From assembly GCA_021806645.1 (NCBI GenBank), contig JAJZQX010000010.1:1-64000 (forward strand): a stretch of DNA of 64,000 nucleotides, read 5' to 3'. The DNA comes from Myxococcales bacterium (GTDB lineage: Bacteria; Myxococcota; Myxococcia; Myxococcales; Anaeromyxobacteraceae). A model generated the notes under the pieces. The model worked only from the letters and a program-made list of their open reading frames with translations, was not told where the DNA came from and did no database searches. Positions 30,964 to 40,596 of this stretch are shown here, piece after piece. The position numbers and the translations under genes were made by a program. Position 1 is the first letter of the stretch, and each line of letters starts with the position of its first letter.

Positions 30964-31968
30964 AACGGCCGCCTCCTCGAGCTGGAACTCGATTCGCCCG
31001 CCCTCGCCGGCAACCCGCTCGGCGACCCGTCCCGCCGCCCGCTCCTCGTCTACCTCCCACCCGGGCGCGGCGACGGGGCCGGGCTGCCCGCCGTCTACTT
31101 CCTGCACGGGTTCACCGGAAGCGGACGGAGCTGGCTCAACGTCTCGCCCTGGAGCCCCACCGTGCCGGAGCGGCTCGACGCCCTGGTCTCGGCCGGCGAG
31201 GTGCCGCCGCTGGTGGGCGTCTTCGTCGACGGCTGGACGGCGCTGGGCGGCAGCCAGTGGCTCAACTCGCCCTCCATCGGCCGCTACCAGGACTACCTGG
31301 CCGACGACGTGGTGGCCTTCGTCGAGCGAACGCTCTCGACCCGGTCACGCCGCGAGGCGCGGGCCGTCGTCGGCAAGAGCTCGGGCGGCTACGGAGCGCT
31401 GCGGATGGGGCGCGACCGGCCGGAGGTCTTCGCCCACCTGGCCTGCCACGCCGGCGACGCCGGCTTCGACTGGTGCTACGGCCCGGACCTCCCCAGGGCG
31501 GCCGCCGCCCTGCTCGCCGCGGGGGGCGATCCCGCGGCGTGGCTCGGCGCGGCGGTGAAGCGGGCCCGGGAGACCAGGCTGGGCGGGAGCGACCACCCGG
31601 TGCTCAACGTCATCGCCATGAGCGCGGCCTACTCGCCGGACGCCTCCGTCCCGCTCGGCGCCGCGCTGCCGTTCGAGCTGCCGAGCGGACGGCTGCGGCC
31701 GGAGGTCTGGGCTCGCTGGCTGGCGCAGGACCCGGTCCGCTTCGTGCCCGCCGCGCTCGACGCCTACCGGCGGCTGTCCACCGTCTTCCTCGACTGCGGC
31801 ACCCGCGACGAGTTCCACCTGCGCTGGGGCGCGCGGCAGGTGGCCGAGGCGCTGCGTGCCGGCGGCGTGGAGGTGATCCACGAGGAGTTCGAGGACGGCC
31901 ACATGGGCATCAACTACCGGTACGATCGCTCGTTGCGGCTGCTGGGGGCGCGGCTGGCCTCCGGCTGA
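30961..31968 (+). CDS. Alpha/beta-hydrolase esterase (esterase D/antigen 85-like)
   Basis: A 335-aa putative serine esterase of the esterase D / S-formylglutathione hydrolase / mycolyltransferase-like group. The nucleophile is Ser140 in VVGKSSGGYGALRM. The oxyanion region is YFLHGFTGSGRSWLN. The acid and base would be in DCGTRDEFHLRWG and EEFEDGHMGINYR. No signal peptide is present, so it is probably cytoplasmic. ATG 30961 fits a -10 placed for leaderless transcription; ATG 30949 and 30952 are alternatives. The substrate cannot be told. Confidence 0.82.
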   Translation: MNGRLLELELDSPALAGNPLGDPSRRPLLVYLPPGRGDGAGLPAVYFLHGFTGSGRSWLNVSPWSPTVPERLDALVSAGEVPPLVGVFVDGWTALGGSQWLNSPSIGRYQDYLADDVVAFVERTLSTRSRREARAVVGKSSGGYGALRMGRDRPEVFAHLACHAGDAGFDWCYGPDLPRAAAALLAAGGDPAAWLGAAVKRARETRLGGSDHPVLNVIAMSAAYSPDASVPLGAALPFELPSGRLRPEVWARWLAQDPVRFVPAALDAYRRLSTVFLDCGTRDEFHLRWGARQVAEALRAGGVEVIHEEFEDGHMGINYRYDRSLRLLGARLASG

Positions 31969-31979
31969 GGCGGCTCGAC

Positions 31980-32008
31980 TGGCAGATTCCCGCCATCCGG
32001 GGTATCTG
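31980..32008 (+). promoter_or_regulatory. Weak promoter candidate for the small outer-membrane protein
   Basis: TGGCAG (31980-31985), a 17-nt spacer and TATCTG (32003-32008) lie 30 nt before the start codon, and AAGGAG precedes the ATG. Confidence 0.3.
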
Positions 32009-32038
32009 GAACCCACCAATCCAGCAAGGAGTCGCCAC

Positions 32039-32602
32039 ATGAACCGCCTCGTCACCGCCGCCCTCGCCGCCGTCCTTCTCTCCGCCACGCCCGCCATGGC
32101 CGCCGAACCTGCCTACGCCAGTGCCGTCAACAGCAAGTCGCTGGTGGGCTGGGCCATCCTCGGGTGGGGCAGCGCCGTCGGCGTCGGCGCCTCCTTCCAG
32201 TTGCCCCTGGTGCCGCAGGGGCTGATCCACGACCCCGGCTTCCGGCTCCGCGACAGCCTCGACCTCGACCTCGGCGTCGACTACCTGAGCTACTGGAACC
32301 ACTACTACTACTACGACGGGGGTCCCTACTATGACGTCAGCATGTTCAACCTGCACGCCGGGTTGATCTGGAACTTCTGGCTGACGCCCAAGGTGGCGGT
32401 CTACCCGAAGGCCGGGCTGGGCTTCGGCATCGTCCACTACACCTACTCGTCCAACTGGAATCCGGTGTACGCCACCAGCAGTTACGGCGGCGTCTACCCG
32501 GAGCTGGCGGTGGGCGGCCAGCTAAGGCTCTCCAACGCGCTCTCGCTGCGTGGCGAGCTGGGCTGGTCGGGGCTGAAGGTCGGCCTCGGCTTCGCCTTCT
32601 AG
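32039..32602 (+). CDS. Small outer-membrane beta-barrel protein
   Basis: A 187-aa exported protein. The signal peptide is MNRLVTAALAAVLLSATPAMA. The mature part alternates Gly, Tyr and hydrophobic residues (DYLSYWNHYYYYDGG, FNLHAGLIWNFWL, KVAVYPKAGLGFGIVHYTY) and ends GLKVGLGFAF with a terminal Phe, as expected of an eight-strand barrel. AAGGAG lies 8 nt before the ATG. It is convergent with ftsZ. I do not recognise a specific family. Confidence 0.75.
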   Translation: MNRLVTAALAAVLLSATPAMAAEPAYASAVNSKSLVGWAILGWGSAVGVGASFQLPLVPQGLIHDPGFRLRDSLDLDLGVDYLSYWNHYYYYDGGPYYDVSMFNLHAGLIWNFWLTPKVAVYPKAGLGFGIVHYTYSSNWNPVYATSSYGGVYPELAVGGQLRLSNALSLRGELGWSGLKVGLGFAF

Positions 32603-32618
32603 CGCCCCGAGCGCCCGC

Positions 32619-33815
<1,197 letters not shown>

Positions 33816-33833
33816 GTGCCGGTCTCCCACGGG

Positions 33834-35063
<1,230 letters not shown>

Positions 35064-35114
35064 GACTGAGTCCTCCAGGCGGAAGGCGCGCCGCGCCCAC
35101 GCCGATTCGTTTCT

Positions 35115-35969
35115 TCAGGGCCCTCTCGGACCCCGCCCGTCCACCACCACGCCCGTCCGCCCCTTGACCCGCACCGCCACCCAGTCCGGGTGGCGCCGGT
35201 TGTCGAGGTGGATCACCTCGCCCTGCACGCCGTCGGTCTCCAGCCGTGCCAGCAGCACGTCGAGCCGCTCCAGCTTCCGCGGCAGGTCTCCCTGCCCCAG
35301 TCGAATCTCCATGCCGTCGTCGCCGGCGTAGACCGTGGTCCCCAGCACCGGGTCGAGGTGCACCTCGGAGACCGCGGCGCGGCGGTCGAGCCCGCGCTCC
35401 CGCCAGCGCCCCAGCAGCCCCAGCGCGCTCCGCAGCCGGTGCTCCTCTCCGCCGTCGTCCCGCCGCGTCTCGAACGCCTCACGCTCCAGCCCGGTCACGA
35501 TCGGCAGGTCGAGGCCGTCGCCGGGGGCGGCCCGCTTGTAGACCTGCCCGGTGGCGTCGACGAGGTAGAGGCCGCCGAGATCGACCAGCGCCGCCGCCTG
35601 CCGCTCGGTCACCACCACCTCGAGCGCGGGAGGGAGCCGCCGCTCGATCTCCACGGTGGCCACCCAGGGGTTGCGCTTCAGGGCCCTGGCCATCGCCTCG
35701 GTGTCGGAGAAGAGCAGGTGGTCGCCGGGCCGGACGGGCGAGAGTTCCGCCAGCGCCGAGGCCGGGACCTGCGAGAGGCCGAGGTAGCGGATCTCGCGGA
35801 TGCGGAGCAGGTCGCCCCGCACGCCGTATTCCCAGGTGGCCCAGCCGGCCCCGGCGATGGCGGCGAGGGTGACCACGGTCGGGAGCAGGAGCGCCACGGC
35901 GCGGCGGAGACGGCGGGCCGTCTCGCCAGGTTGTCTCGCCGCCGTCCGCCGGTTGTTTCCCCGCGCCAC
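35115..35969 (-). CDS. ftsQ: Cell division protein FtsQ
   Basis: A 284-aa bitopic division protein. A basic cytoplasmic tail (RGNNRRTAARQ) is followed by one helix (AVALLLPTVVTLAAIAGAGW), a POTRA domain (LLRIREIRYLGLSQVPASAL and ALKRNPWVATVEIERRLPPA) and the FtsQ beta domain. GTG 35969 was chosen because GGGAG lies about 6 nt upstream and gives a normal length; the frame stays open further upstream. In most bacteria ftsQ follows ddl. Here the plus-strand cytochrome/redoxin block separates them, so this gene must have its own promoter in the 234-nt divergent spacer. Confidence 0.92.
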   Translation of the reverse strand: MARGNNRRTAARQPGETARRLRRAVALLLPTVVTLAAIAGAGWATWEYGVRGDLLRIREIRYLGLSQVPASALAELSPVRPGDHLLFSDTEAMARALKRNPWVATVEIERRLPPALEVVVTERQAAALVDLGGLYLVDATGQVYKRAAPGDGLDLPIVTGLEREAFETRRDDGGEEHRLRSALGLLGRWRERGLDRRAAVSEVHLDPVLGTTVYAGDDGMEIRLGQGDLPRKLERLDVLLARLETDGVQGEVIHLDNRRHPDWVAVRVKGRTGVVVDGRGPRGP

Positions 35970-36203
35970 CCGCCGCTCCCGGCCCGGAGGGCGGCCGCGC
36001 TGCCGGCCGCTTCCAGGCGCTATCGCCCAGTGGCTCACCTTGCCGCAGAACCCCGACCTGTAAAGTTTTCGCCTGGTTCCCAGGAGGTCGAGGCGAGTCG
36101 CCGCGGCTTCCTCTCTTGACGGCCGGCGCGCGGCGGGCCAAGAGGTAACGATATCGGCCCCCGGCCGGACCCGCCCCGCGACTCGAATCGGAGCCTGGAC
36201 CTC

Positions 36204-36551
36204 ATGCGCCTCATCACCATCGCCCCCGCCGTCCTCACCTTGCTGCTGCTGCTGGCCGCGGTCCCCACCGGGGCCGGTGGCACGAGGCTGGCGCCGCTCC
36301 CCAGGGATCGGGCCACTGTGGTCCACGGCCCCTACGAACAGGGAGCCTGCGACACGTGCCACCAGCGGGCCGACGCCCGGGACCCGGGCCCCGCCAGGGT
36401 GGGCAACGAGACCTGCCTCGCCTGCCACGACGAGTTCGCCGGCACGGCGCCGGTCAGGCTCGGCAAGGGCAAGTCACATCCCTCGGGCAAGGCCACCTGC
36501 ACCGCCTGCCACAACCCGCACAACTCGAAGAAGAAGAAGCTGCTGCTGTGA
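36204..36551 (+). CDS. Periplasmic triheme c-type cytochrome
   Basis: A 115-aa exported cytochrome. The signal peptide is about residues 1-25 (ITIAPAVLTLLLLLAAVPTGA). Three heme sites (CDTCH, CLACH, CTACH) are spaced as in the paired-CXXCH family, and the C terminus is basic (SKKKKLLL). Its whole mature sequence parallels the first three heme sites of the next gene, with matching PYExGxC, CHxEFxG and CHNPHN segments. It is therefore a duplicate of that module. It is divergent from ftsQ and opens the plus-strand block inside the dcw cluster. Confidence 0.9.
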   Translation: MRLITIAPAVLTLLLLLAAVPTGAGGTRLAPLPRDRATVVHGPYEQGACDTCHQRADARDPGPARVGNETCLACHDEFAGTAPVRLGKGKSHPSGKATCTACHNPHNSKKKKLLL

Positions 36552-36745
36552 CCAGAGCGGTCGGTGCAGCGACCAGCTCGCGCAGACCGGACAATCATGG
36601 CGGTGCTGGCGGACAAGGCTTTTGTGGAGGCTGGTTGTCTTCGGTCAAGGCTCTCCGGGATCCCCATCGTAGGATTGCCCCACGCGGACCAACTTGGGAG
36701 GGGGCACCGGTGGAACGCGTGGAACTCCCCTCCGGAACGGACTCG

Positions 36746-37828
36746 ATGACGATGCGCCCATTGCGCCCTGCCTGGCTCCTCCTGTGGCCCGCCCTGCTCC
36801 TCACCACGCCGGCGCTCGCCGCGCCGCTCAAGACCGAGGTGATCAAGAGGGCGACGCGCCGGGGCCTCGCCGTGGCGCCGCTGCCGCCAGGACCCAACGT
36901 CAAGTGGTCCCATGCCCCGTACGAGGCCGGCGACTGCGCCATCTGCCACGAGCGGAACGACCGCGCCAACCCGGGCCCCATCTCCACCAGCGTCAACGAG
37001 AACTGCTACTCGTGCCACGAGGAGTTCAAGGGGATCATGGCGCGCAGGTTCAAGCACGTGCCGGCCGTGGAGGCCTGCACCAACTGCCACAACCCGCACA
37101 ACGCCACCGAGCGGAAGCTGCTGAGCGGCGAGATGGTCGAGATGTGCGTGGCCTGCCACAAGGGCATCAAGGACCAGATCGCCAACGCCAAGGTCCGGCA
37201 CGACGCCGTCTCCACCGGCGAGAAGTGCTCCAACTGCCACAACCCGCACGCCGCCAACATCGAGAAGCTGCTGATCCAGCTGCCCTTCGACCTGTGCGTC
37301 AAGTGCCACTCCAGGGACGGCATGATCGCCGGCGACGGCAAGCCGATGACCAACTTCAAGGCCTGGCTCGCCGACAACAAGGTCTGGCACGAGCCGGTCA
37401 AGGCCAAGGACTGCTCCGCCTGCCACCGCACCCACGGCGGCAGCAACTTCCGCCTGCTGGTGGCGCCGTACCCCCCGGCCTTCTACGCGCCTTACGAGAC
37501 CAAGGCCTACGCGCTCTGCTTCGGCTGCCACAACGACAAGGTGGTGTCGGTCCCCGAGACCACCACGCTGACCGGCTTCCGCGACGGCTCGCGCAACCTG
37601 CACTACGTCCACGTCCACAAGGAGCGCGGCCGCACCTGCCGCGCCTGCCACGAGGTCCACGCCTCCAAGCAGGCTCACCACATCCGCGAGGGCGTGCCCT
37701 ACGGCCCCAAGGGCTGGATGCTGAAGATCAACTACACCCGGACACCGACGGGCGGATCGTGCGCGAAGACCTGCCACGAGACCAAGTCGTACAACAACAA
37801 GACGCTCACCTCCTCGGCGCCGAAGTAG
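36746..37828 (+). CDS. Multiheme c-type cytochrome with ten heme-binding sites
   Basis: A 360-aa exported cytochrome. The signal peptide ends LLTTPALA. Nine CXXCH sites are present (CAICH at residue 64, then CYSCH, CTNCH, CVACH, CSNCH, CVKCH, CSACH, CFGCH, CRACH). A last site, CAKTCH at 339, has three residues between the cysteines, a rarer heme-attachment form. CHNPHN/CHRTH segments match doubled-CXXCH cytochromes. It would carry electrons through the periplasm or at the outer membrane. ATG 36746 has a second ATG two codons on. The 194-nt gap from the triheme gene includes a short hairpin. The redoxin/TPR genes follow immediately. Confidence 0.92.
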   Translation: MTMRPLRPAWLLLWPALLLTTPALAAPLKTEVIKRATRRGLAVAPLPPGPNVKWSHAPYEAGDCAICHERNDRANPGPISTSVNENCYSCHEEFKGIMARRFKHVPAVEACTNCHNPHNATERKLLSGEMVEMCVACHKGIKDQIANAKVRHDAVSTGEKCSNCHNPHAANIEKLLIQLPFDLCVKCHSRDGMIAGDGKPMTNFKAWLADNKVWHEPVKAKDCSACHRTHGGSNFRLLVAPYPPAFYAPYETKAYALCFGCHNDKVVSVPETTTLTGFRDGSRNLHYVHVHKERGRTCRACHEVHASKQAHHIREGVPYGPKGWMLKINYTRTPTGGSCAKTCHETKSYNNKTLTSSAPK

Positions 37829-37834
37829 GTCCGC

Positions 37835-38662
37835 GTGCCTACGCCCCGCCGGATCGTCGCCTGGGTGGTCGCCGGGGCACTGGCCGGTGCCGGCGTGCCC
37901 GCGGTCGCCCGGGGCTTCACCAACGTCGCGGTCGGCGAACGGCTCGACAACCCCAGGCTCCCGCTGCTCGGTGGCGGGAGCGCCCGGCTGCTCTCGCCCA
38001 GCTCGACGGTCAGCCTCTTCGTCTTCTTCCGGCCGGAGCAGGATCACTCGCTCGAGACGCTCAAGGCGCTGGTCGGGCTCCAGAAGGACCTGGCCGGCAA
38101 GCGGGTCCGGATGGTCGGCGTGGTCTCGGACAGCTGGCGGGCGGACCAGGTGCGGGCCACCGTGGCCGAGGCCGGCTTCACGGCGCCGGTGCTCATCGAC
38201 GTCAAGGACGCGCTCTACGGCGCCCTCGGCGTTCGGCTCCATCCGGTGGTCGGGCTGGCCGACCGGAACCAGAAGCTGGCCGCCTACGAGCACTTCCGGA
38301 AGATCAACTACACCGAGATCATCCGGGGGCGCATCAAGGTCATGCTGGGCGAGGCGACCGAGGCCGACATGGCCAAGGTGCTCGAGCCCGAGCAGGCGAC
38401 CTCCGGGTCGCCCCAGGCCAGCGCCCGGCGCCACTTCAACCTGGCCCGCATGCTCTGGGCGCGGAAGAACGCCGCCAAGGCCCTCGAGGTCGTCCGGCGC
38501 AGCCTCGCCATCGTCCCCACCGCGCCCGCCTACGCGCTGCAGGGCCAGATCACCGCCGCCGGCGGCGACTGCGAGGCCGCCAGGCTCCTCTTCGATCAGG
38601 CCCTGAAGATCGACCCCGCCGAGCCCGCCGCCATCCAGGGGCTGAAGGGCTGCGCCCGCTGA
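37835..38662 (+). CDS. Exported thioredoxin-fold/TPR protein, paralog 1
   Basis: A 275-aa secreted protein. The signal peptide is about residues 1-26 (VAWVVAGALAGAGVPAVARG). A redoxin/TlpA-like domain follows (about 35-190) and then two TPR-like repeats (about 205-275). Where thioredoxins have CXXC, it reads PEQDHSLETLK (EQDH 68-71), so no dithiol activity is expected. The C-terminal repeats carry GGDCEAA and a final LKGCAR, a cysteine pair shared with the two paralogs. It starts at GTG 37835, only 6 nt after the decaheme-type gene, so co-transcription is likely. Confidence 0.8.
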   Translation: MPTPRRIVAWVVAGALAGAGVPAVARGFTNVAVGERLDNPRLPLLGGGSARLLSPSSTVSLFVFFRPEQDHSLETLKALVGLQKDLAGKRVRMVGVVSDSWRADQVRATVAEAGFTAPVLIDVKDALYGALGVRLHPVVGLADRNQKLAAYEHFRKINYTEIIRGRIKVMLGEATEADMAKVLEPEQATSGSPQASARRHFNLARMLWARKNAAKALEVVRRSLAIVPTAPAYALQGQITAAGGDCEAARLLFDQALKIDPAEPAAIQGLKGCAR

Positions 38663-38709
38663 CGGGTCGGGGGGCGAGAGCCGTCAGGAACACCACCGGG
38701 AGGACACCC

Positions 38710-39534
38710 ATGCGCCGATGCCTCGCCCTCGCCCTCCTCGCCGCCGTGACCGGCCTCGCGGGGGCGCCCTTCGTGGCCCACGCCCACGCCGAGGTCGGCA
38801 CGCCCGTGCCCGGCGTCGAGCTGGCCTCGGTGAGCGGCGAGAAGGTCAAGCTCATCGACCCGAAGGCCAGGGTGAGCGTGCTGGTCTTCGTGAGGGCCGG
38901 CCAGGACCGGTCGCTCGAGGCGCTCAAGGCGATGGCCAGGTGCGAGAAGGCGCTCTCCGGCAGGCCGGTCCGGTTCCTCGGCGTGCTGCCGGGCGACACC
39001 ACTACCGACCAGGCCAGGGCCCTGGCGGCGGCCGCCGGCGTCAAGCTGCCGCTGCTCTTCGACGCCAAGGACGCGCTCTACGAGAGGCTGCTGGTGCGGG
39101 GCCACCCGGTCGTCTTCCTGGTCGACGCCAGGGCCAGGGTGGCCGGCTTCGAGCCCTACCGGCAGATCGACTACGGCGAGGTGATCACGGCGCGCATCCG
39201 CTTCCAGCTCGGGGAGATCGACCAGGCGGCGGTCGACCAGGTGGTGGAGCCCCAGCGCGGCTCCATGCCGGGCGACGACCCGAGGGACGTCTCCAACCGC
39301 GACGTCAACCTCGGTCGCCGCCAGCTCAAGATCGGGCAGTACGACAAGGCGATCGCCAGCGCGAACAAGGCCCTCGGCGTGGCCCCCAACCCAGGGGCCT
39401 TCGCCCTGCTCGGCGATGTAGCCGCCGCCAGGGGGGACTGCGCCGCCGCCCTGAAGCAGTACGAGCAAGCCCTCAAGCTCGACCCGCACGAGAAGCACGC
39501 CATCGAGGGACGGAAGGCCTGCGCCGGCAAGTAG
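38710..39534 (+). CDS. Exported thioredoxin-fold/TPR protein, paralog 2
   Basis: A 274-aa protein whose signal peptide ends around FVAHAHA. The redoxin-like domain (about 28-190) has RAGQDRSLEALK where CXXC would be (GQDR 64-67), and one Cys at 78 (MARCEKAL). Family-specific blocks are YRQIDYGEVI, MPGDDPRDVSNRDVNLGRRQL and a TPR ending DVAAARGDCAAALKQYEQAL and RKACAGK. GGGAGG lies before the ATG. It is much closer to paralog 3 than to paralog 1. I infer a structural or carrier role in the periplasm, not oxidoreductase activity. Confidence 0.8.
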   Translation: MRRCLALALLAAVTGLAGAPFVAHAHAEVGTPVPGVELASVSGEKVKLIDPKARVSVLVFVRAGQDRSLEALKAMARCEKALSGRPVRFLGVLPGDTTTDQARALAAAAGVKLPLLFDAKDALYERLLVRGHPVVFLVDARARVAGFEPYRQIDYGEVITARIRFQLGEIDQAAVDQVVEPQRGSMPGDDPRDVSNRDVNLGRRQLKIGQYDKAIASANKALGVAPNPGAFALLGDVAAARGDCAAALKQYEQALKLDPHEKHAIEGRKACAGK

Positions 39535-39591
39535 GCCCCACGCTGTTTTTCCAACCATCTGCCCGTTCGGGGTGCGATCATTCGCCGCGTC

Positions 39592-40413
39592 ATGAAGATC
39601 ACCTTCCGCCTAGCCGTCATCGCGGCGGCCGTCGTCCTGGCGGCCCCTTTCGCCGCCCAGGCTCACGCCGAGGCCGGCACCGCCATCGAGAACCTCGAGC
39701 TGAAGACCATCAACGGCGGCAAGCATTGGCTGCTCTCCTCGAAGGCCAAGGCCAACATCGTGGTCTTCTTCCGCACCGGCCAGGAGCGCTCCTTCGAAGC
39801 GCTCAAGATGCTGGCGACCTGCGAGAAGGAGCTGGCGGGCAAGCCGGTCCACTGGGTCGGCCTGGTCTCTTCCAGCGAGGTCCCGGCGGAGGTGCGGGAC
39901 CTGGTGACCAGGACCGGCATCGCCATGCCGGTGCTCGTCGATCAGGACGACAGGCTCTACGGGGCGCTGGGCATCCGGCTCCACCCCATGGTCGCCATCG
40001 CCGACGGCAAGTTCAAGCTGGTCACCATCGAGATGTACCGCCAGATCGACTACTGCGAGATCGTCAAGGGGCGCATCAAGGTGCTGCTGGGGGAGCTCGA
40101 CGCCGCCGGGATGGAGCTGGTGCTCAACCCGCCGATCGGGACCATGCCAGGCGACGACATCCGCGACGTGGCCCGGCGCGACGTCAACCTCGGCCGCATG
40201 CAGCTCAAGATCAAGCAGTACGACAAGGCCCTGGTCAGCGCCGGCAAGGCGCTGGAGAAGGCGCCCATGGGCTCGGCCTTCGCCCTCATCGGCGACGTCC
40301 ACGCCGCTCGCGGCGACTGCGCCGCCGCGGTGAAGCAGTACGACCAGGCGCTCAAGCTCGACCCCACCGAGAAGCACGCCCTGGCCGGCAAGATCGCCTG
40401 CGCGGGGAAGTAG
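39592..40413 (+). CDS. Exported thioredoxin-fold/TPR protein, paralog 3
   Basis: A 273-aa protein with signal peptide MKITFRLAVIAAAVVLAAPF and cleavage near AAQAHA. The redoxin-like domain has RTGQERSFEALK (GQER 63-66) instead of CXXC, a lone Cys77 (LATCEKEL), and YRQIDYCEIVKGRIK. The C terminus repeats the MPGDDIRDVARRDVNLGRMQ and GDCAAAVKQYDQALKL blocks of paralog 2. It lies 57 nt after paralog 2. Three successive copies after two cytochromes indicate duplication within one functional unit. Confidence 0.8.
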   Translation: MKITFRLAVIAAAVVLAAPFAAQAHAEAGTAIENLELKTINGGKHWLLSSKAKANIVVFFRTGQERSFEALKMLATCEKELAGKPVHWVGLVSSSEVPAEVRDLVTRTGIAMPVLVDQDDRLYGALGIRLHPMVAIADGKFKLVTIEMYRQIDYCEIVKGRIKVLLGELDAAGMELVLNPPIGTMPGDDIRDVARRDVNLGRMQLKIKQYDKALVSAGKALEKAPMGSAFALIGDVHAARGDCAAAVKQYDQALKLDPTEKHALAGKIACAGK

Positions 40414-40453
40414 CGGGCGACGGCGCTGGTCGGCGGGCGGGTTTCCGGCGGCT

Positions 40454-40487
40454 GGGAGCGGGAGCGGGGGCGGGGAGCGGGAGCGGT
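40454..40487 (+). repeat. GGGAGC-type G-rich tandem repeat
   Basis: Degenerate copies of GGGAGC/GGGGGC lie in the 183-nt spacer between the third redoxin/TPR gene and the HNH gene. At least four G runs on one strand could form a quadruplex. Confidence 0.6.
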
Positions 40488-40596
40488 GAGCGCAGCGGAG
40501 TCGGAGGCGGCGTGGTGCGCGAAATGGGCGTACCACCTGGGTTTCCTTCACTTCCACGACTCCGGAAATGTCAGACTCGCGTGCGACTGTACGTGA

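Noticed and set aside
36116-36144. TTGACG as -35 for the triheme cytochrome
   Set aside because: No acceptable -10 lies 16-19 nt downstream (sequence there is CAAGAG).
36564-36749. 61-codon ORF between the two cytochrome genes
   Set aside because: There is no signal peptide, heme motif or ribosome-binding site; it looks like spacer sequence.
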